A stretch of 64,000 nt of DNA from DATJPR01 sp963843525 (lineage in GTDB: Bacteria; Bacteroidota; Ignavibacteria; UBA10030; UBA6906). Position 1 is the first letter of the stretch; every line of letters starts with the position of its first letter. Below the pieces are notes generated by a model that was not told where the DNA came from, did no database searches, and worked only from the letters and a program-made list of their open reading frames with translations. The stretch lies in assembly GCA_963843525.1 (NCBI GenBank), contig CAWJKM010000007.1, positions 310,001-374,000 on the forward strand. Reading direction: 5' to 3'. Below are positions 9,928-18,799 of the stretch, in pieces. The translations under genes and the position numbers were made by a program.

Positions 9928-10301
9928 GTGATTTCAAAGTTGCCCAACGGGAGCAGGACACGGTGAACGTCCTGGAGCTGAAGGGCTATTTAGACGCGCA
10001 CACCGCGCCGAAACTCGAGGAAGCCCTCCAGAACCTCCTCGGGTCATCCCGGTACAAAATCGTGATCAATTGCCGGGATCTCTCGTATATAAGTAGTGCA
10101 GGGCTGGGTGTCTTCATGGCCTTCATCGAGGACGTTCGCAACCACAACGGTGACATTAAGTTGACCAACATGTCGCCGAAAGTGTACAATGTGTTCGATC
10201 TCCTCGGTTTTCCCCTGCTCTACGAGATATTTAAGGAGGAACAGGAAGCGGTCACACGTTTCTTCGATAAGGGGAAGGCAACCCCGATCCCCTCACGATG
10301 A
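9924..10301 (+). CDS. STAS-domain anti-sigma factor antagonist
   Basis: A 125-residue STAS domain of the RsbV/SpoIIAA type. The conserved segment DLSYISSAGLGVF (52-64) contains the phosphorylatable serine (Ser57 or Ser58). In this family the unphosphorylated form binds the HATPase anti-sigma factor and frees its partner. ATGA overlaps on both sides couple it to the upstream phosphatase and the downstream anti-sigma gene. The output sigma factor or effector is not in the window. Confidence 0.92.
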   Translation: MSDFKVAQREQDTVNVLELKGYLDAHTAPKLEEALQNLLGSSRYKIVINCRDLSYISSAGLGVFMAFIEDVRNHNGDIKLTNMSPKVYNVFDLLGFPLLYEIFKEEQEAVTRFFDKGKATPIPSR

Positions 10302-10748
10302 CAGCAGCGTCCCACGGATTGATGCGTGTGAAGACAGAAACAATTCATATTGAAAGCCGCACGGAACGATTGAGCGTTGTCCGCGATTTCGTGTCCGATG
10401 CAGCCCGCGCCGTCGGGTTCGCAGACGATGACGTCGGGAAGATTGCGCTTGCGGTGGATGAAGCGTGCACCAACATCATCAAGCATGCATATAAATTTGA
10501 TCCGCACCAGGACATCGCCGTGAACCGTGACGACGGAGAACGGCGTCTTCGAAGTCCGGATCATTGACCACGGAAAGACGTTCGACCCGACCTCCGTGCA
10601 GGCCCCGAACATGAAAGAATACTTCAGCCATTTCCGGCGTGGCGGTCTTGGCGTGCACTTAATGCGTTCCTTGATGGATAATGTGGAGTATACGATTGTC
10701 CCCGGCACGACCAATGAAGTCCGTCTCACCAAACTCCTCCCCCGCTAA
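10298..10748 (+). CDS. Anti-sigma regulatory factor (RsbW/SpoIIAB-like HATPase), interrupted by a +1 frameshift
   Basis: A GHKL-type kinase of about 150 residues that normally phosphorylates the STAS partner. The N box DEACTNIIKHAY lies in the first frame (from 10298). The G1 box DHGKTFDP and G2 box RGGLGVHLM lie in the +1 frame (up to 10748). The frames join cleanly if one C at about 10525-10526 is skipped (IAVN then VTTENG). Both halves are well conserved, so this is either a sequence error or a very recent mutation. The start ATG overlaps the STAS stop; an internal Met at residue 9 is also possible. Confidence 0.85.
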
Positions 10749-12528
10749 AGCCCGGAGTCGCCAGCAGCAGGGCTCCTCCGTCGCCGACGCTTCGTACGAA
10801 AGCCATTTCGACAATCAGGCGGTGTTTGAATTCAGCACCGTCATCAATTCCTCCCTCGACCAGGACTTTATTCACAGCCATATCCTGCGCACCCTCATGG
10901 GGAAACTCATGTCTGCCCGCGGAATGGTGCTCCAGGCGGACCCGGAGTCAAACAAAAGCTATGTTATTGAAAAAGTGAAGGGGTTTGAGGCAGGCATCCA
11001 GGGCACACGCATCGTGATTCCGCGGATGCCCAGAGTTCTCGCCATGCTCGGTCATTCCAGCGCTTCCCGACAGCCGTGGATGGCGGAGCTGGCGAATCTG
11101 GGTGTCAGGATTCTCCTTCCCCTCATGATAGTCGACAAACCCATCGGGGCGCTCGCCTTCGGAGAACGGTTCTCCGACCGGCCTCTCCTTGCGAGGGAAA
11201 AAACGTACCTCCGCTCGCTTGCCAATATATCCGCGACCGCAATCGAGAAGGCCAGAACGATCGATGCCCTGCAACTGGTCAACCGGAAACTGGACAGGAA
11301 GATCCAGGAGCTCAACACGCTTTTTGATCTGGGAAAGGAATTCGGATCTCTCCTTGATCGGGAGAAGCTCGTCCGGCTCCTGGTCTTCTCTCTCCTGGGG
11401 CAGGTCGGGGTCAGCAGGTATCTCATTGCCTTGCGGGACGGCCCCGACATGAATGTCGTTGCGGCGAAAACGGATGGGACCGCGCCGCAGGGAGAGCTTC
11501 TGAGCAAGGTCGCGAATGTGAAGGCGGCCACCCTGGTGGAAAATCTCGTCGTGCGCCAGGCAACGGATCCGCGTCCGATCTTGAATGACCTCGGGCTGAA
11601 GATCATCGTCCCGATGCAGCTCCAGGGAGAGACCCGCGGCGTTTTATTGTTGGGCGAGAAACTGAATAAGGAAGGATATGCGGCACCGGATATAGAATTC
11701 CTTGCATCGCTTGCAAATCTGGCCATCATTTCGATTGAGAACGCACGGCTTTTCAACGAGGCGCTGGAAAAGCAAAAGATGGAAAACGAACTCATGATTG
11801 CGCGGGAAATCCAGAAGGGCTTGCTGCCAAGTGTGCTTCCGACAATTGACCGGCTGGATATCGCCGCGACGAATATCAGCTCCAAACAGGTCGGCGGCGA
11901 CTACTATGACATTGTTCCCACGACCGACGGACGTCACATCATTGCGATCGGCGATGTGTCCGGCAAGGGAACGCCGGCCGCGCTCCTCATGGCAAACCTC
12001 CAGGCCACAATTCGCGCGCTTGTCCCGCTGAACCTTACCCTCTCGGAACAGACCGGCCGCGTGAACGATCTCCTCTGTCAGAATACCGGGGGCAACAAGT
12101 TTGTCACATTTTTCTGGGGGTATATCAGTTCAGATCAGAATACCCTGACCTACGTGAACGCCGGGCACAATTATCCCTATCTGTTCCACACGGACGGCTC
12201 GGTGGACCGTCTGGACAAAGGCGGGATGATCCTCGGGATCATGCCGGCAATTCGCCCGTATGAGGAAGCCGCGATTCCTCTCAGCCCTGGCGACATCCTG
12301 GTGCTCTTCACCGACGGTGTGAGTGAGGCAATGAACAGGGTGTCGGAGGAATTTGGAGAGGACCGACTGGAGGCCGCGGTTCGTGCACAGTGGGATTCAA
12401 CTGCATCGGAAATCATCGAAGCCGTCCACCGTCAAATTCAGGAGTTCACCGTCGGGGCACCCCAGTCAGACGACATCACCATGATGGTGGTCAAAGTGGC
12501 GATTGCTTCTCCCTCCCAATCTTCTTAA
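10714..12528 (+). CDS. Cytoplasmic tandem-GAF SpoIIE (PP2C) serine phosphatase
   Basis: About 604 residues without membrane helices. It has two GAF domains (roughly residues 35-195 and 210-360), a short coiled linker, and a C-terminal SpoIIE phosphatase with GGDYYDI, GDVSGKGTPAA, VNAGHNYP, LFTDGVSEA and QSDDIT. I prefer the ATG at 10714, which overlaps the end of the anti-sigma gene by 35 bases; an upstream start at 10681 lies deeper in the other gene. It gives the module a second phosphatase with its own, soluble sensory input acting on the same STAS protein. Confidence 0.88.
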   Translation: MKSVSPNSSPAKARSRQQQGSSVADASYESHFDNQAVFEFSTVINSSLDQDFIHSHILRTLMGKLMSARGMVLQADPESNKSYVIEKVKGFEAGIQGTRIVIPRMPRVLAMLGHSSASRQPWMAELANLGVRILLPLMIVDKPIGALAFGERFSDRPLLAREKTYLRSLANISATAIEKARTIDALQLVNRKLDRKIQELNTLFDLGKEFGSLLDREKLVRLLVFSLLGQVGVSRYLIALRDGPDMNVVAAKTDGTAPQGELLSKVANVKAATLVENLVVRQATDPRPILNDLGLKIIVPMQLQGETRGVLLLGEKLNKEGYAAPDIEFLASLANLAIISIENARLFNEALEKQKMENELMIAREIQKGLLPSVLPTIDRLDIAATNISSKQVGGDYYDIVPTTDGRHIIAIGDVSGKGTPAALLMANLQATIRALVPLNLTLSEQTGRVNDLLCQNTGGNKFVTFFWGYISSDQNTLTYVNAGHNYPYLFHTDGSVDRLDKGGMILGIMPAIRPYEEAAIPLSPGDILVLFTDGVSEAMNRVSEEFGEDRLEAAVRAQWDSTASEIIEAVHRQIQEFTVGAPQSDDITMMVVKVAIASPSQSS

Positions 12529-12578
12529 ATTCTGTTATTGCGTTCGCTCCCACGCTCATCTCCCATTGTGGTTTCCCG

Positions 12579-13553
12579 ATGCGTCCTCGTGTGCTGTCGC
12601 CTGTTAAACTCACCCAGAATGCTCTCCGCCAACACTTTGACGGGTTTGTGAGAAGCATGCGGGGGAGAGCTCCGGAAACCCGGGGGACGTATGAACGGGC
12701 GTTGCGGGAGTTCCTGCGCTGGTGCATAGTCGAAAAACAATGCCGGCTGGGAACAGATGACATTGTCCGCTATAAGGACTACCTGATATCAGGGAAGCAC
12801 CTCTCCCAGGTCTCCATTTCCACGTACCTCACTTCGGTGCGGAAGTTTTGCGATTATCTCGTGCTGAAGGGAGTGCTCCGGGAAAACCCTGCCCGCCATG
12901 TCGGGGGAGCGGGACGACCCACAGCCCATACGCGGCAATCGCTCTCGGCGGAGGAGGTCCGGGCCGTGCTGGATGCCGTGCACCCGGGGGACGAACTGGG
13001 CCTGCGCGACCTCGCCTTCATCAAGCTCATGGTATTGTGTGGCCTCTCAGAAATTGAAATCGTCCGCTCGAACACCGAGGATCTCCTGACGACGGACGGC
13101 GCATGGGAACTCCGCGTGCAGGGGAAAGGCAGGACCTCGAAAGATGCCGTCGTGCAAATACCCTTCGACGTTCGCACGGTTCTCGAGCAGTATCTCTCGG
13201 TTCGCGGCAACACCACGGCCCGTGATCCTCTCTTTACGAGCGCAGGAAACAGGACCAGGGGGGAACGAATGACCACCCGCGGGGTTCGCGAACGGGTGAA
13301 TCACTATCTGGACACCGCCGGGGTGAAAAAGGGCCGTCTCCGCCAGATCACTCCGTACTCGCTGCGGCACACGGCGGCACTGCTTCTGGCCGAGTCGGGT
13401 GCTTCCGTCGACGAGATCCGCGACAGGATGAGACTGGGAAGCGTCATGACGGCCTTGCTCTACGTCAATAAAGCACGCGTCGACGAGGGGAAAGCAGCGG
13501 AGGCCGCCAGGAAAGAGGTCAAGGAAGAACAGAAGACGATGGACAAGGGTTAG
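12579..13553 (+). CDS. XerC/D-like tyrosine recombinase with degenerate active site
   Basis: A 324-residue protein with an N-terminal SAM-like core-binding domain (about 12-105) and a C-terminal tyrosine recombinase domain. The fold is clear (SLRHTAALLLAESGAS near 261-276), but several catalytic positions are replaced. The first Arg (normally TGLR) is Ser157 in CGLSEIE, the His of HxLRH is Tyr260, and the His/Trp of LGH is Leu286. Arg263 and the nucleophile-position Tyr295 remain. The ATG at 12579 is chosen because upstream codons overlap the phosphatase gene and do not resemble the family. It lies 6 bases before leuS. It may be a DNA-binding relative rather than an active recombinase. Confidence 0.8.
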   Translation: MRPRVLSPVKLTQNALRQHFDGFVRSMRGRAPETRGTYERALREFLRWCIVEKQCRLGTDDIVRYKDYLISGKHLSQVSISTYLTSVRKFCDYLVLKGVLRENPARHVGGAGRPTAHTRQSLSAEEVRAVLDAVHPGDELGLRDLAFIKLMVLCGLSEIEIVRSNTEDLLTTDGAWELRVQGKGRTSKDAVVQIPFDVRTVLEQYLSVRGNTTARDPLFTSAGNRTRGERMTTRGVRERVNHYLDTAGVKKGRLRQITPYSLRHTAALLLAESGASVDEIRDRMRLGSVMTALLYVNKARVDEGKAAEAARKEVKEEQKTMDKG

Positions 13554-13559
13554 CACACA

Positions 13560-16139
13560 ATGGGATATCCATTTCAGACGATCGAGCCTTACTGGCAGCA
13601 ATACTGGGACGACCACAAGGTATTTCGTGTCGAAAACATTCCCGCCGGTCCGAAGGCGTATGTCCTCGACATGTTCCCTTATCCGAGCGGTGCCGGACTT
13701 CACGTCGGACATCCTGAAGGATACACCGCGACGGACATTTTCTGCAGATACCGGCGGATGCGCGGGTACTCCATCCTGCATCCCATGGGCTGGGACGCCT
13801 TCGGTCTTCCGGCCGAGCGCTATGCCATGCAAACGAACATTCACCCTCGCAGTACCACCGAAAAAAATATTGAAACCTTCCGGCGCCAGATCAAGATGCT
13901 CGGGCTCAGCTATGACTGGTCGCGCGAAATCAACACCACCGATCCCGAATACTATCGCTGGACACAGTGGATATTCCTCCGGATTTACGGGTCGTGGTAC
14001 GATGTGCGGTTGGATAAAGCCCGCCCGATAGAAACGCTGATAGAGGAATTGGAAAGTCGGGGTTCCTCGTCTCTCCCCGGCGCGCCCGGGTTTACCGCGG
14101 CCGATTGGCGTGCAAAGAGCAAAAAGGAACAGTACGATTTCCTGGCCGGGTATCGTCTGGTCTATAAGGCGGTGGTCCCCGTCAACTGGTGTGAAGGGCT
14201 CGGCACCGTTCTCGCCAATGAAGAGGTGGCAGAGTGGACGGACAAGGGCTACGTCGTCGAACGCCGGCCGATGAAACAGTGGATGATGCGCATCACCGCG
14301 TACGCCGACCGGCTGCTCCGGGATTTCTCGGAACTCGATTGGCCCGCGTCGACACTCGAACAGCAACGGAATTGGATCGGCAGATCGGAAGGTGCTGAAA
14401 TCCGGTTCCCGTTGAAAGACAGGGACGATCATCTCCTGGTCTTCACGACCAGGCCCGACACCATTTTTGGCGCGACATACATGGTGATGGCGCCGGAGCA
14501 CCCCTCCGTGGACCTGCTCACGGTCGATGACCGGCGCAGGGAAGTTGATGAATATCGAAAACTCGCCGGGAAGAAGAGCGATCTCGACCGTGGGATCGAC
14601 GCGGAAAAAACCGGCGTGTTCACCGGCGGCTTTGTCATAAACCCCGCAACGGGAAAGGAAATCCCGGTGTGGATAGCGGATTATGTCCTTATGGGCTACG
14701 GCACCGGGGCGATCATGGCCGTGCCTGGCCACGACGAACGGGATTTTGCCTTCGCGAAAAAATTCGGCCTGCCGATTGTGCAGGTAGTGTCGGGTGGGGA
14801 AATCGAGACCGAAGCCTGGACAGGGGAGGGGAAGGGGATGAATTCCGCGAACGGGGAGGTCTCTCTGAACGGTCTGTCGACAAGCGAGGCCAAACAGCGA
14901 ATCACCTCCTGGCTTTCGACCCGCGGGTTGGGGGCGGAGGCGATCCAATTCAAGCTGCGCGATTGGCTGTTCTCCCGTCAACGCTACTGGGGGGAACCGA
15001 TCCCCATCATCTATCATGAAGACGGCACTACCACAACAGTCCCTGAGGCTGAACTCCCGCTTCTCCTCCCGGACCTCAAAAAATTTCAGCCGAGTGGAAC
15101 GACGGAATCTCCGCTCGCCCTGGCCACCGATTGGGTGAATGTCGTGGACAAGACAACCGGCCTGCGTGGACGGCGGGAGACGAACACCATGCCTCAATGG
15201 GCCGGATCATGCTGGTACTACCTGAGGTTCATGGACCCGCACAATGCGGCCAGCTTTTGCAGTGCGGATATTGAGAAAAAGTGGATGCCTGTTGATTTTT
15301 ATGTGGGCGGGTCTGAACATGCGGTTTTGCACCTGATGTATGCCCGCTTCTGGCACAAGGTGTTGTACGACCTGGGGCATGTCAGCACGAAGGAGCCTTT
15401 TCTTAAACTCCGCCATCAGGGGATTATCCTCGGGGAGGATTCCCGGAAGATGTCGAAATCACGCGGGAACGTCGTGAACCCCGATGAAGTCGTGGCACAG
15501 TACGGGGCCGACGCCATGCGGGTATTCGAAATGTTCATGGGACCCCTTGAAGAAATGAAGCCGTGGAGTACGAGAAACGTTGAAGGGGTATCACGGTTTC
15601 TTAACAGGGTGTGGCGCCTGTACGTTGACGAACAGGAACGGCTGGACCCGCGCGTCAGGGAAGAAGGAATCCCGGAGGACGTCGAGCGGGAATTCCATGT
15701 CACCGTCAAAAAAGTTGGTGAAGACATCGAGGCCCTGCGGTTCAATACCGCGATCAGCCAGATGATGATACTGGTCAACACGGTCATGCAGCACGAAGTC
15801 CGGCCGCGACAGGTCCTGGAGCCATTCGTCAAAATTCTCTCTCCCTTTGCGCCCCACCTTGCGGAAGAGCTGTGGAAGAAGCTCGGGCACGAGACAACAA
15901 TTTCGTATGAGCCGTGGCCGGCATACGACCCGGCCAAGCTTCAGTCCGCTACGATCGAGATCGTTGTCCAGGTGAACGGAAAGGTCCGCGGGCGAATCGT
16001 TGTGCCTGCGGGGACCGGGGAGGCGGAGCTCGAGCAAGCCGCACGCGCCGACGAAGGGGTCCGCAAGCATCTGGATGGGAAGAACCTCGTCAAAGCGATC
16101 GTGGTGAAGGATAAACTTGTCAACCTCGTCGTCCGTTGA
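13560..16139 (+). CDS. leuS: Leucyl-tRNA synthetase
   Basis: An 859-residue class I synthetase charging tRNA-Leu. The HIGH-type motif HVGH is at residues 48-51, the CP1 editing domain at about 220-420 includes the TTRPDT segment, and KMSKS is at 630-634, followed by the anticodon-binding and C-terminal domains. The length is normal for bacterial LeuRS. The family match and ATG start are clear. A glycosyltransferase gene starts 3 bases after the stop. Confidence 0.98.
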   Translation: MGYPFQTIEPYWQQYWDDHKVFRVENIPAGPKAYVLDMFPYPSGAGLHVGHPEGYTATDIFCRYRRMRGYSILHPMGWDAFGLPAERYAMQTNIHPRSTTEKNIETFRRQIKMLGLSYDWSREINTTDPEYYRWTQWIFLRIYGSWYDVRLDKARPIETLIEELESRGSSSLPGAPGFTAADWRAKSKKEQYDFLAGYRLVYKAVVPVNWCEGLGTVLANEEVAEWTDKGYVVERRPMKQWMMRITAYADRLLRDFSELDWPASTLEQQRNWIGRSEGAEIRFPLKDRDDHLLVFTTRPDTIFGATYMVMAPEHPSVDLLTVDDRRREVDEYRKLAGKKSDLDRGIDAEKTGVFTGGFVINPATGKEIPVWIADYVLMGYGTGAIMAVPGHDERDFAFAKKFGLPIVQVVSGGEIETEAWTGEGKGMNSANGEVSLNGLSTSEAKQRITSWLSTRGLGAEAIQFKLRDWLFSRQRYWGEPIPIIYHEDGTTTTVPEAELPLLLPDLKKFQPSGTTESPLALATDWVNVVDKTTGLRGRRETNTMPQWAGSCWYYLRFMDPHNAASFCSADIEKKWMPVDFYVGGSEHAVLHLMYARFWHKVLYDLGHVSTKEPFLKLRHQGIILGEDSRKMSKSRGNVVNPDEVVAQYGADAMRVFEMFMGPLEEMKPWSTRNVEGVSRFLNRVWRLYVDEQERLDPRVREEGIPEDVEREFHVTVKKVGEDIEALRFNTAISQMMILVNTVMQHEVRPRQVLEPFVKILSPFAPHLAEELWKKLGHETTISYEPWPAYDPAKLQSATIEIVVQVNGKVRGRIVVPAGTGEAELEQAARADEGVRKHLDGKNLVKAIVVKDKLVNLVVR

Positions 16140-16142
16140 CCC

Positions 16143-16964
16143 ATGGAACATCTCTCGGTTGTCCTGACGACATTGAACGAGGAGCACAATATCGATCGCT
16201 GCCTGGGGAGTGTGCGCTGGGCGGACGAGATTGTCGTGGTCGATTCCTTCAGCTGGGATCATACGGTGGAGCGGGCACGGCAGTATACATCGCGCGTGTA
16301 CCAGCATGAATACCCCGGCTCGAGCAGACAGGTTGAAAGGGGTATTTCCTACGCAACCGGGGAGTGGGTGTTCATTATCGACGCAGACGAAGAAGTGACC
16401 GAAGACCTTGCGCGGGAAATTCAGGCAATGCTCCGTGAAGGCACGGATGCTGCGGCATTTGAAATCCTCCGCAAACCCTCGGCTTTCGGGAAATGGATCG
16501 AACACGGCGGCTGGTATCCCGATTATCAGTTGCGCCTGCTCCGGAAGAACGACTACCGGCCGGAACATCAGGAAGTCCACGGTGGCTTCACGACGGCCGG
16601 TCGGCGGGGAAGAATGAACGGTTTGCTGCTTCATCATACGTACCCGACGATTTATTCTTACGTCGAGAAGATGAACGATTATACGTCGCTCCAGGTGTCA
16701 AATAAGTTGAAGGCCGATCCCGGGGTGGAAGCCCCGTGGCACAAGCTTCTCCTGAGTCCCCTCTCACATTTTCTCAGGATGTTTTTCTCGAAGAAGGGAT
16801 ATAAGGACGGGTTTCATGGGTTCGTTCTGTCGCTTCTCGATGCGACGTATACGATGCTCCTGTATGCGAAACTCTGGGAATACCGGCAACGCGCAAGGGA
16901 GGGGAATGCAGCGATTCCCCCGATCACGAATTCGCAATTGAACGTGCTGAAGCATAAACAATGA
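16143..16964 (+). CDS. Family 2 glycosyltransferase (LPS core type)
   Basis: A 273-residue GT-A fold enzyme. It starts with VVLTTLNEEHNI (nucleotide-sugar binding), VVDS near residue 37 and the metal-binding DADEE near 80. It resembles WaaE/KdtX-like core glycosyltransferases that add a sugar to lipid A-core on the inner face of the membrane. A C-terminal amphipathic region is typical of this group. The stop overlaps the exporter gene start (ATGA). A paralogue lies at 20025-20780 in the same cluster. The sugar transferred is unknown. Confidence 0.85.
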   Translation: MEHLSVVLTTLNEEHNIDRCLGSVRWADEIVVVDSFSWDHTVERARQYTSRVYQHEYPGSSRQVERGISYATGEWVFIIDADEEVTEDLAREIQAMLREGTDAAAFEILRKPSAFGKWIEHGGWYPDYQLRLLRKNDYRPEHQEVHGGFTTAGRRGRMNGLLLHHTYPTIYSYVEKMNDYTSLQVSNKLKADPGVEAPWHKLLLSPLSHFLRMFFSKKGYKDGFHGFVLSLLDATYTMLLYAKLWEYRQRAREGNAAIPPITNSQLNVLKHKQ

Positions 16965-18799
16965 ATCTTGGCCGTCGGATTCTCCATTATGTCAGGCCCT
17001 ATCGCGGGCAGCTGGGGCTCTCGGTGCTCTTTTCGGTTCTTTTCTCGATCTTCAGCGGCTTATCCATTTACCTGACGATACCGCTCCTGCAGACGCTCTT
17101 TCACGATCCGACGCCCGCAGCTGCCGTCGTCAGCTCTTCGCCGTCCATGTTCCCATCGTGGCTGATAGCGGTCAAGGAGGTGCTCAGCACATGGTTTCAG
17201 CAACTGGTATTCAGCGGGGATCCTTCGGCTTCATTGCGTAATATTTGTATCGTCATGGTCGGCGCCTTCTTTTTCAAGAACCTTTCCTCCTATTTCCAGT
17301 CCAACCTGATGGTGTCCGTTGAACAGGGGCTCGTCAAGGACCTGCGCAACGATCTCTACCGGCATATTCACGAATTGCCGCTCGGCTATTTTTCCAATGA
17401 ACGAACGGGGAATCTGATATCGCGCGTGATGAACGACGTCCCGGTGATCAACTCCGGCATCTCCGCGACCTTTCACACGCTGATCATGCAGCCGCTGCTC
17501 ATCCTCGTCTACCTTACGATCGCGGTCAGCCTGAGCTGGAAGCTCACCTTGCTGGCCTTTGTCGTGTTTCCCCTGGCGTTGCTGGTGATCTCCAGCGTCG
17601 GTCGACGGGTGCACCGGGAAAGCGGGCTGATCCAGCAGAAATTGGCGGATTTGACTTCCGTCCTGCACGAGACGATCTCCGGGGTCAAGGTCGTCAAAGC
17701 GTTCGGGATGGAGGAGTTCGAGAACCGGAAGTTTGCGCGCGAAGGGATGAACCTGCTCAAAACGGTTATGGGAGTCACCAGGATCAGAAATCTCGCCTCT
17801 CCCAGCACGGAATTCCTCAGCGCCGCGGCGGGTGGGGTGATTGTCTGGTACGGCGGGATGCAGGTCCTCGCTCAGGGGACGATGACGGGGAGCGAATTCA
17901 TCGGATTCCTCTTCGCCATTTTCCAGCTGATGCCTCCGATCAAGGAACTCAGCAATATCAACAACCGGTTCCAGGAGGCGACTGCGGCAGGGAAAAGAGT
18001 ATTCGAAGTGCTCGACACCGAACCGAACATCAAGAACCGGCCGGGCGCGGTTTCGATCCGGGAGTTCTCGGACGCCATAGAGTTTCACCAGGTAGATTTC
18101 CAGTACGGCGATGGGGAGCCGGTTCTCGCGGGGATCAATCTTCTCATCCGCAAGGGAGACGTCGTAGCGATTGTCGGCCCGAGCGGAGCGGGAAAATCGA
18201 CTCTCGTCGATCTCGTGCCTCGTTTCTATGACCCGACGGCCGGTTCAATCACCCTGGACGGCATCGACATCCGTTCGATCGACATCCGTTCCCTGCGGGA
18301 CAAAATCGGCATCGTGACACAGGAAACGATTCTGTTCAACGACACCGTGCGCAGCAACATCGCCTACGGTCTCGACGATTGCCCGATCGAGAAAGTCGTT
18401 GCTGCGGCACGGGCGGCGAATGCGCATGCCTTTATTTCCGACATGCCCAAAGGTTATGATTCTGTCATCGGCGAACGTGGAGTGAAGATCTCCGGCGGAG
18501 AACGCCAACGGCTTGCCCTTGCCCGCGCAATTCTGAAGAACCCTCCGATCCTCATTCTGGACGAAGCCACTTCGTCCCTTGACACGGAATCGGAAATCCT
18601 CGTACAGGAGGCAATTGAACGGCTCATGGCAGGGAGGACGTCGATCGTCATCGCACACCGGCTCTCGACCGTCCAGCATGCCGATCGGATCGTCGTCGTA
18701 GAGAACGGGAGGATCGTCGAGACAGGCCGTCACTCAGACCTCCTCGAAAACGAAAACGGTTTGTACAGAAAACTCTATGGTCTCCAATTCCGTCTCTGA
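16961..18799 (+). CDS. ABC exporter, lipid A/MsbA-like half transporter
   Basis: A 612-residue half transporter with six transmembrane helices in the first ~340 residues and a C-terminal ATPase. Walker A GPSGAGKST starts at residue 406, the signature SGGERQR at 511, then LILDEATSSLD. Family members flip lipid A or lipid-linked glycans. Its position between glycosyltransferases and an O-antigen ligase-like gene supports lipid or polysaccharide export. It overlaps the GT2 gene by 4 bases and the ligase gene by 23 bases. Confidence 0.9.
   Translation: MNLGRRILHYVRPYRGQLGLSVLFSVLFSIFSGLSIYLTIPLLQTLFHDPTPAAAVVSSSPSMFPSWLIAVKEVLSTWFQQLVFSGDPSASLRNICIVMVGAFFFKNLSSYFQSNLMVSVEQGLVKDLRNDLYRHIHELPLGYFSNERTGNLISRVMNDVPVINSGISATFHTLIMQPLLILVYLTIAVSLSWKLTLLAFVVFPLALLVISSVGRRVHRESGLIQQKLADLTSVLHETISGVKVVKAFGMEEFENRKFAREGMNLLKTVMGVTRIRNLASPSTEFLSAAAGGVIVWYGGMQVLAQGTMTGSEFIGFLFAIFQLMPPIKELSNINNRFQEATAAGKRVFEVLDTEPNIKNRPGAVSIREFSDAIEFHQVDFQYGDGEPVLAGINLLIRKGDVVAIVGPSGAGKSTLVDLVPRFYDPTAGSITLDGIDIRSIDIRSLRDKIGIVTQETILFNDTVRSNIAYGLDDCPIEKVVAAARAANAHAFISDMPKGYDSVIGERGVKISGGERQRLALARAILKNPPILILDEATSSLDTESEILVQEAIERLMAGRTSIVIAHRLSTVQHADRIVVVENGRIVETGRHSDLLENENGLYRKLYGLQFRL

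Noticed and set aside
10520..10530. Programmed +1 frameshifting at the anti-sigma gene
   Set aside because: No stop codon, slippery run or stimulatory Shine-Dalgarno-like element is at the shift. A single extra base is simpler. Kept only as a combined low-interest observation with the other two.
13047..15197. Long minus-strand frame opposite the recombinase gene and leuS
   Set aside because: An antisense shadow of strongly conserved genes, common at this G+C content; it has no recognisable domain. The frame at 3936-5030 on the minus strand is rejected for the same reason.
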